DNA of 64,000 nucleotides from Symbiodinium natans (Eukaryota; Sar; Dinophyceae; Suessiales; Symbiodiniaceae): the NCBI GenBank assembly GCA_905221605.1, contig CAJNDS010002079.1:495001-559000 (forward strand), read 5' to 3'. Below the pieces are notes generated by a model that worked only from the letters and a program-made list of their open reading frames with translations, searched no databases and was not told where the DNA came from. Of this stretch, positions 63,858-64,000 are shown piece after piece. Made by a program: the position numbers and the translations under genes. How positions within the stretch are numbered: position 1 is the first letter of the stretch; every line of letters begins with the position of its first letter.

Positions 63858-63911
63858 GAAACCCTAAACCCTAAACCCTATGAACCATAAGCACCTTAAC
63901 CCTCCACAAAG

Positions 63912-63969
63912 GCCGCCCAGCTGCCTCCGCTCTGTCCGGAACTTCGCCGCGGAGCTCCTCGAGGCGCTT
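63912..63969 (+). CDS. Exon with GTGAGT donor near the window edge
   Basis: CCACAAAG acceptor; reads PPSCLRSVRNFAAELLEAL; donor GCGCTT|GTGAGTGG at 63970. The gene continues beyond the window. Confidence 0.5.
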
Positions 63970-64000
63970 GTGAGTGGGCGAGTTTTTTTCCAATTGTTTT

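Overview
This is nuclear DNA from a eukaryote whose telomere heptamer is TTTAGGG. The most likely source is a dinoflagellate; a chromerid or another alga with the same telomere repeat is the alternative. Three things point there. TTTAGGG/CCCTAAA blocks are scattered through almost the whole 64 kb. Coding sequence comes as tiny GC-rich exons. Several exon junctions that keep reading frame need GC or GA donors and mostly AG|G acceptors, as known in dinoflagellates. There are no bacterial features, rRNA or tRNA genes that I can support.

The recurring unit is: C-rich block (CCCTAAA) - short GC-rich island - G-rich block (TTTAGGG) - spacer - next C-rich block. Many islands have an open frame, an AG at the left edge and a GT (often G|GTTTAG, built from the repeat itself), GC or GA at the right edge. 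They read as exons, and the TTTAGGG...spacer...CCCTAAA stretches read as introns with complementary ends. The best proof is at 52.4-61.3 kb: nine islands, each 43-83 nt, join in phase into one membrane protein that resembles the choline transporter-like (CTL/SLC44) family, including a segment reading RYHAGSIALGSLLLAAL across a 1.06-kb telomere-rich gap.

Layout. 0-3.1 kb: telomeric blocks with four exon-like islands. 3.2-4.5 kb: AT-rich, multiply frameshifted coding relic. 4.5-9.2 kb: the longest stretch free of telomere repeats, GC-rich, with a broken Lys/Ala-rich gene and several unassigned ORFs. 9.1-9.4 kb: AT-rich spacer. 9.4-19.2 kb: telomeric blocks, small exons and a Copia reverse transcriptase relic (12.5-12.9 kb). 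19.2-21.0 kb: a 1.83-kb terminal-inverted-repeat element with TTAG duplications. 21-39.9 kb: dense telomeric blocks with many exon-like islands, small foldback elements and a telomere-telomere junction at 37.64 kb. 39.9-43.8 kb: a 3.85-kb element with 23-bp perfect terminal inverted repeats packed with satellites. 43.8-49 kb: exons, one carrying the end of a protein kinase domain. 49.2-51.1 kb: compound microsatellite. 51.4-64 kb: the CTL-like gene and further exons up to the right edge.

No gene is complete in the window. Exon calls rest on open frames, amino-acid texture and splice-like edges seen by eye, so ends may be off by a few bases and some islands may be chance open frames. Stretches between listed features are degenerate TTTAGGG/CCCTAAA variants plus spacer in which I see nothing further.
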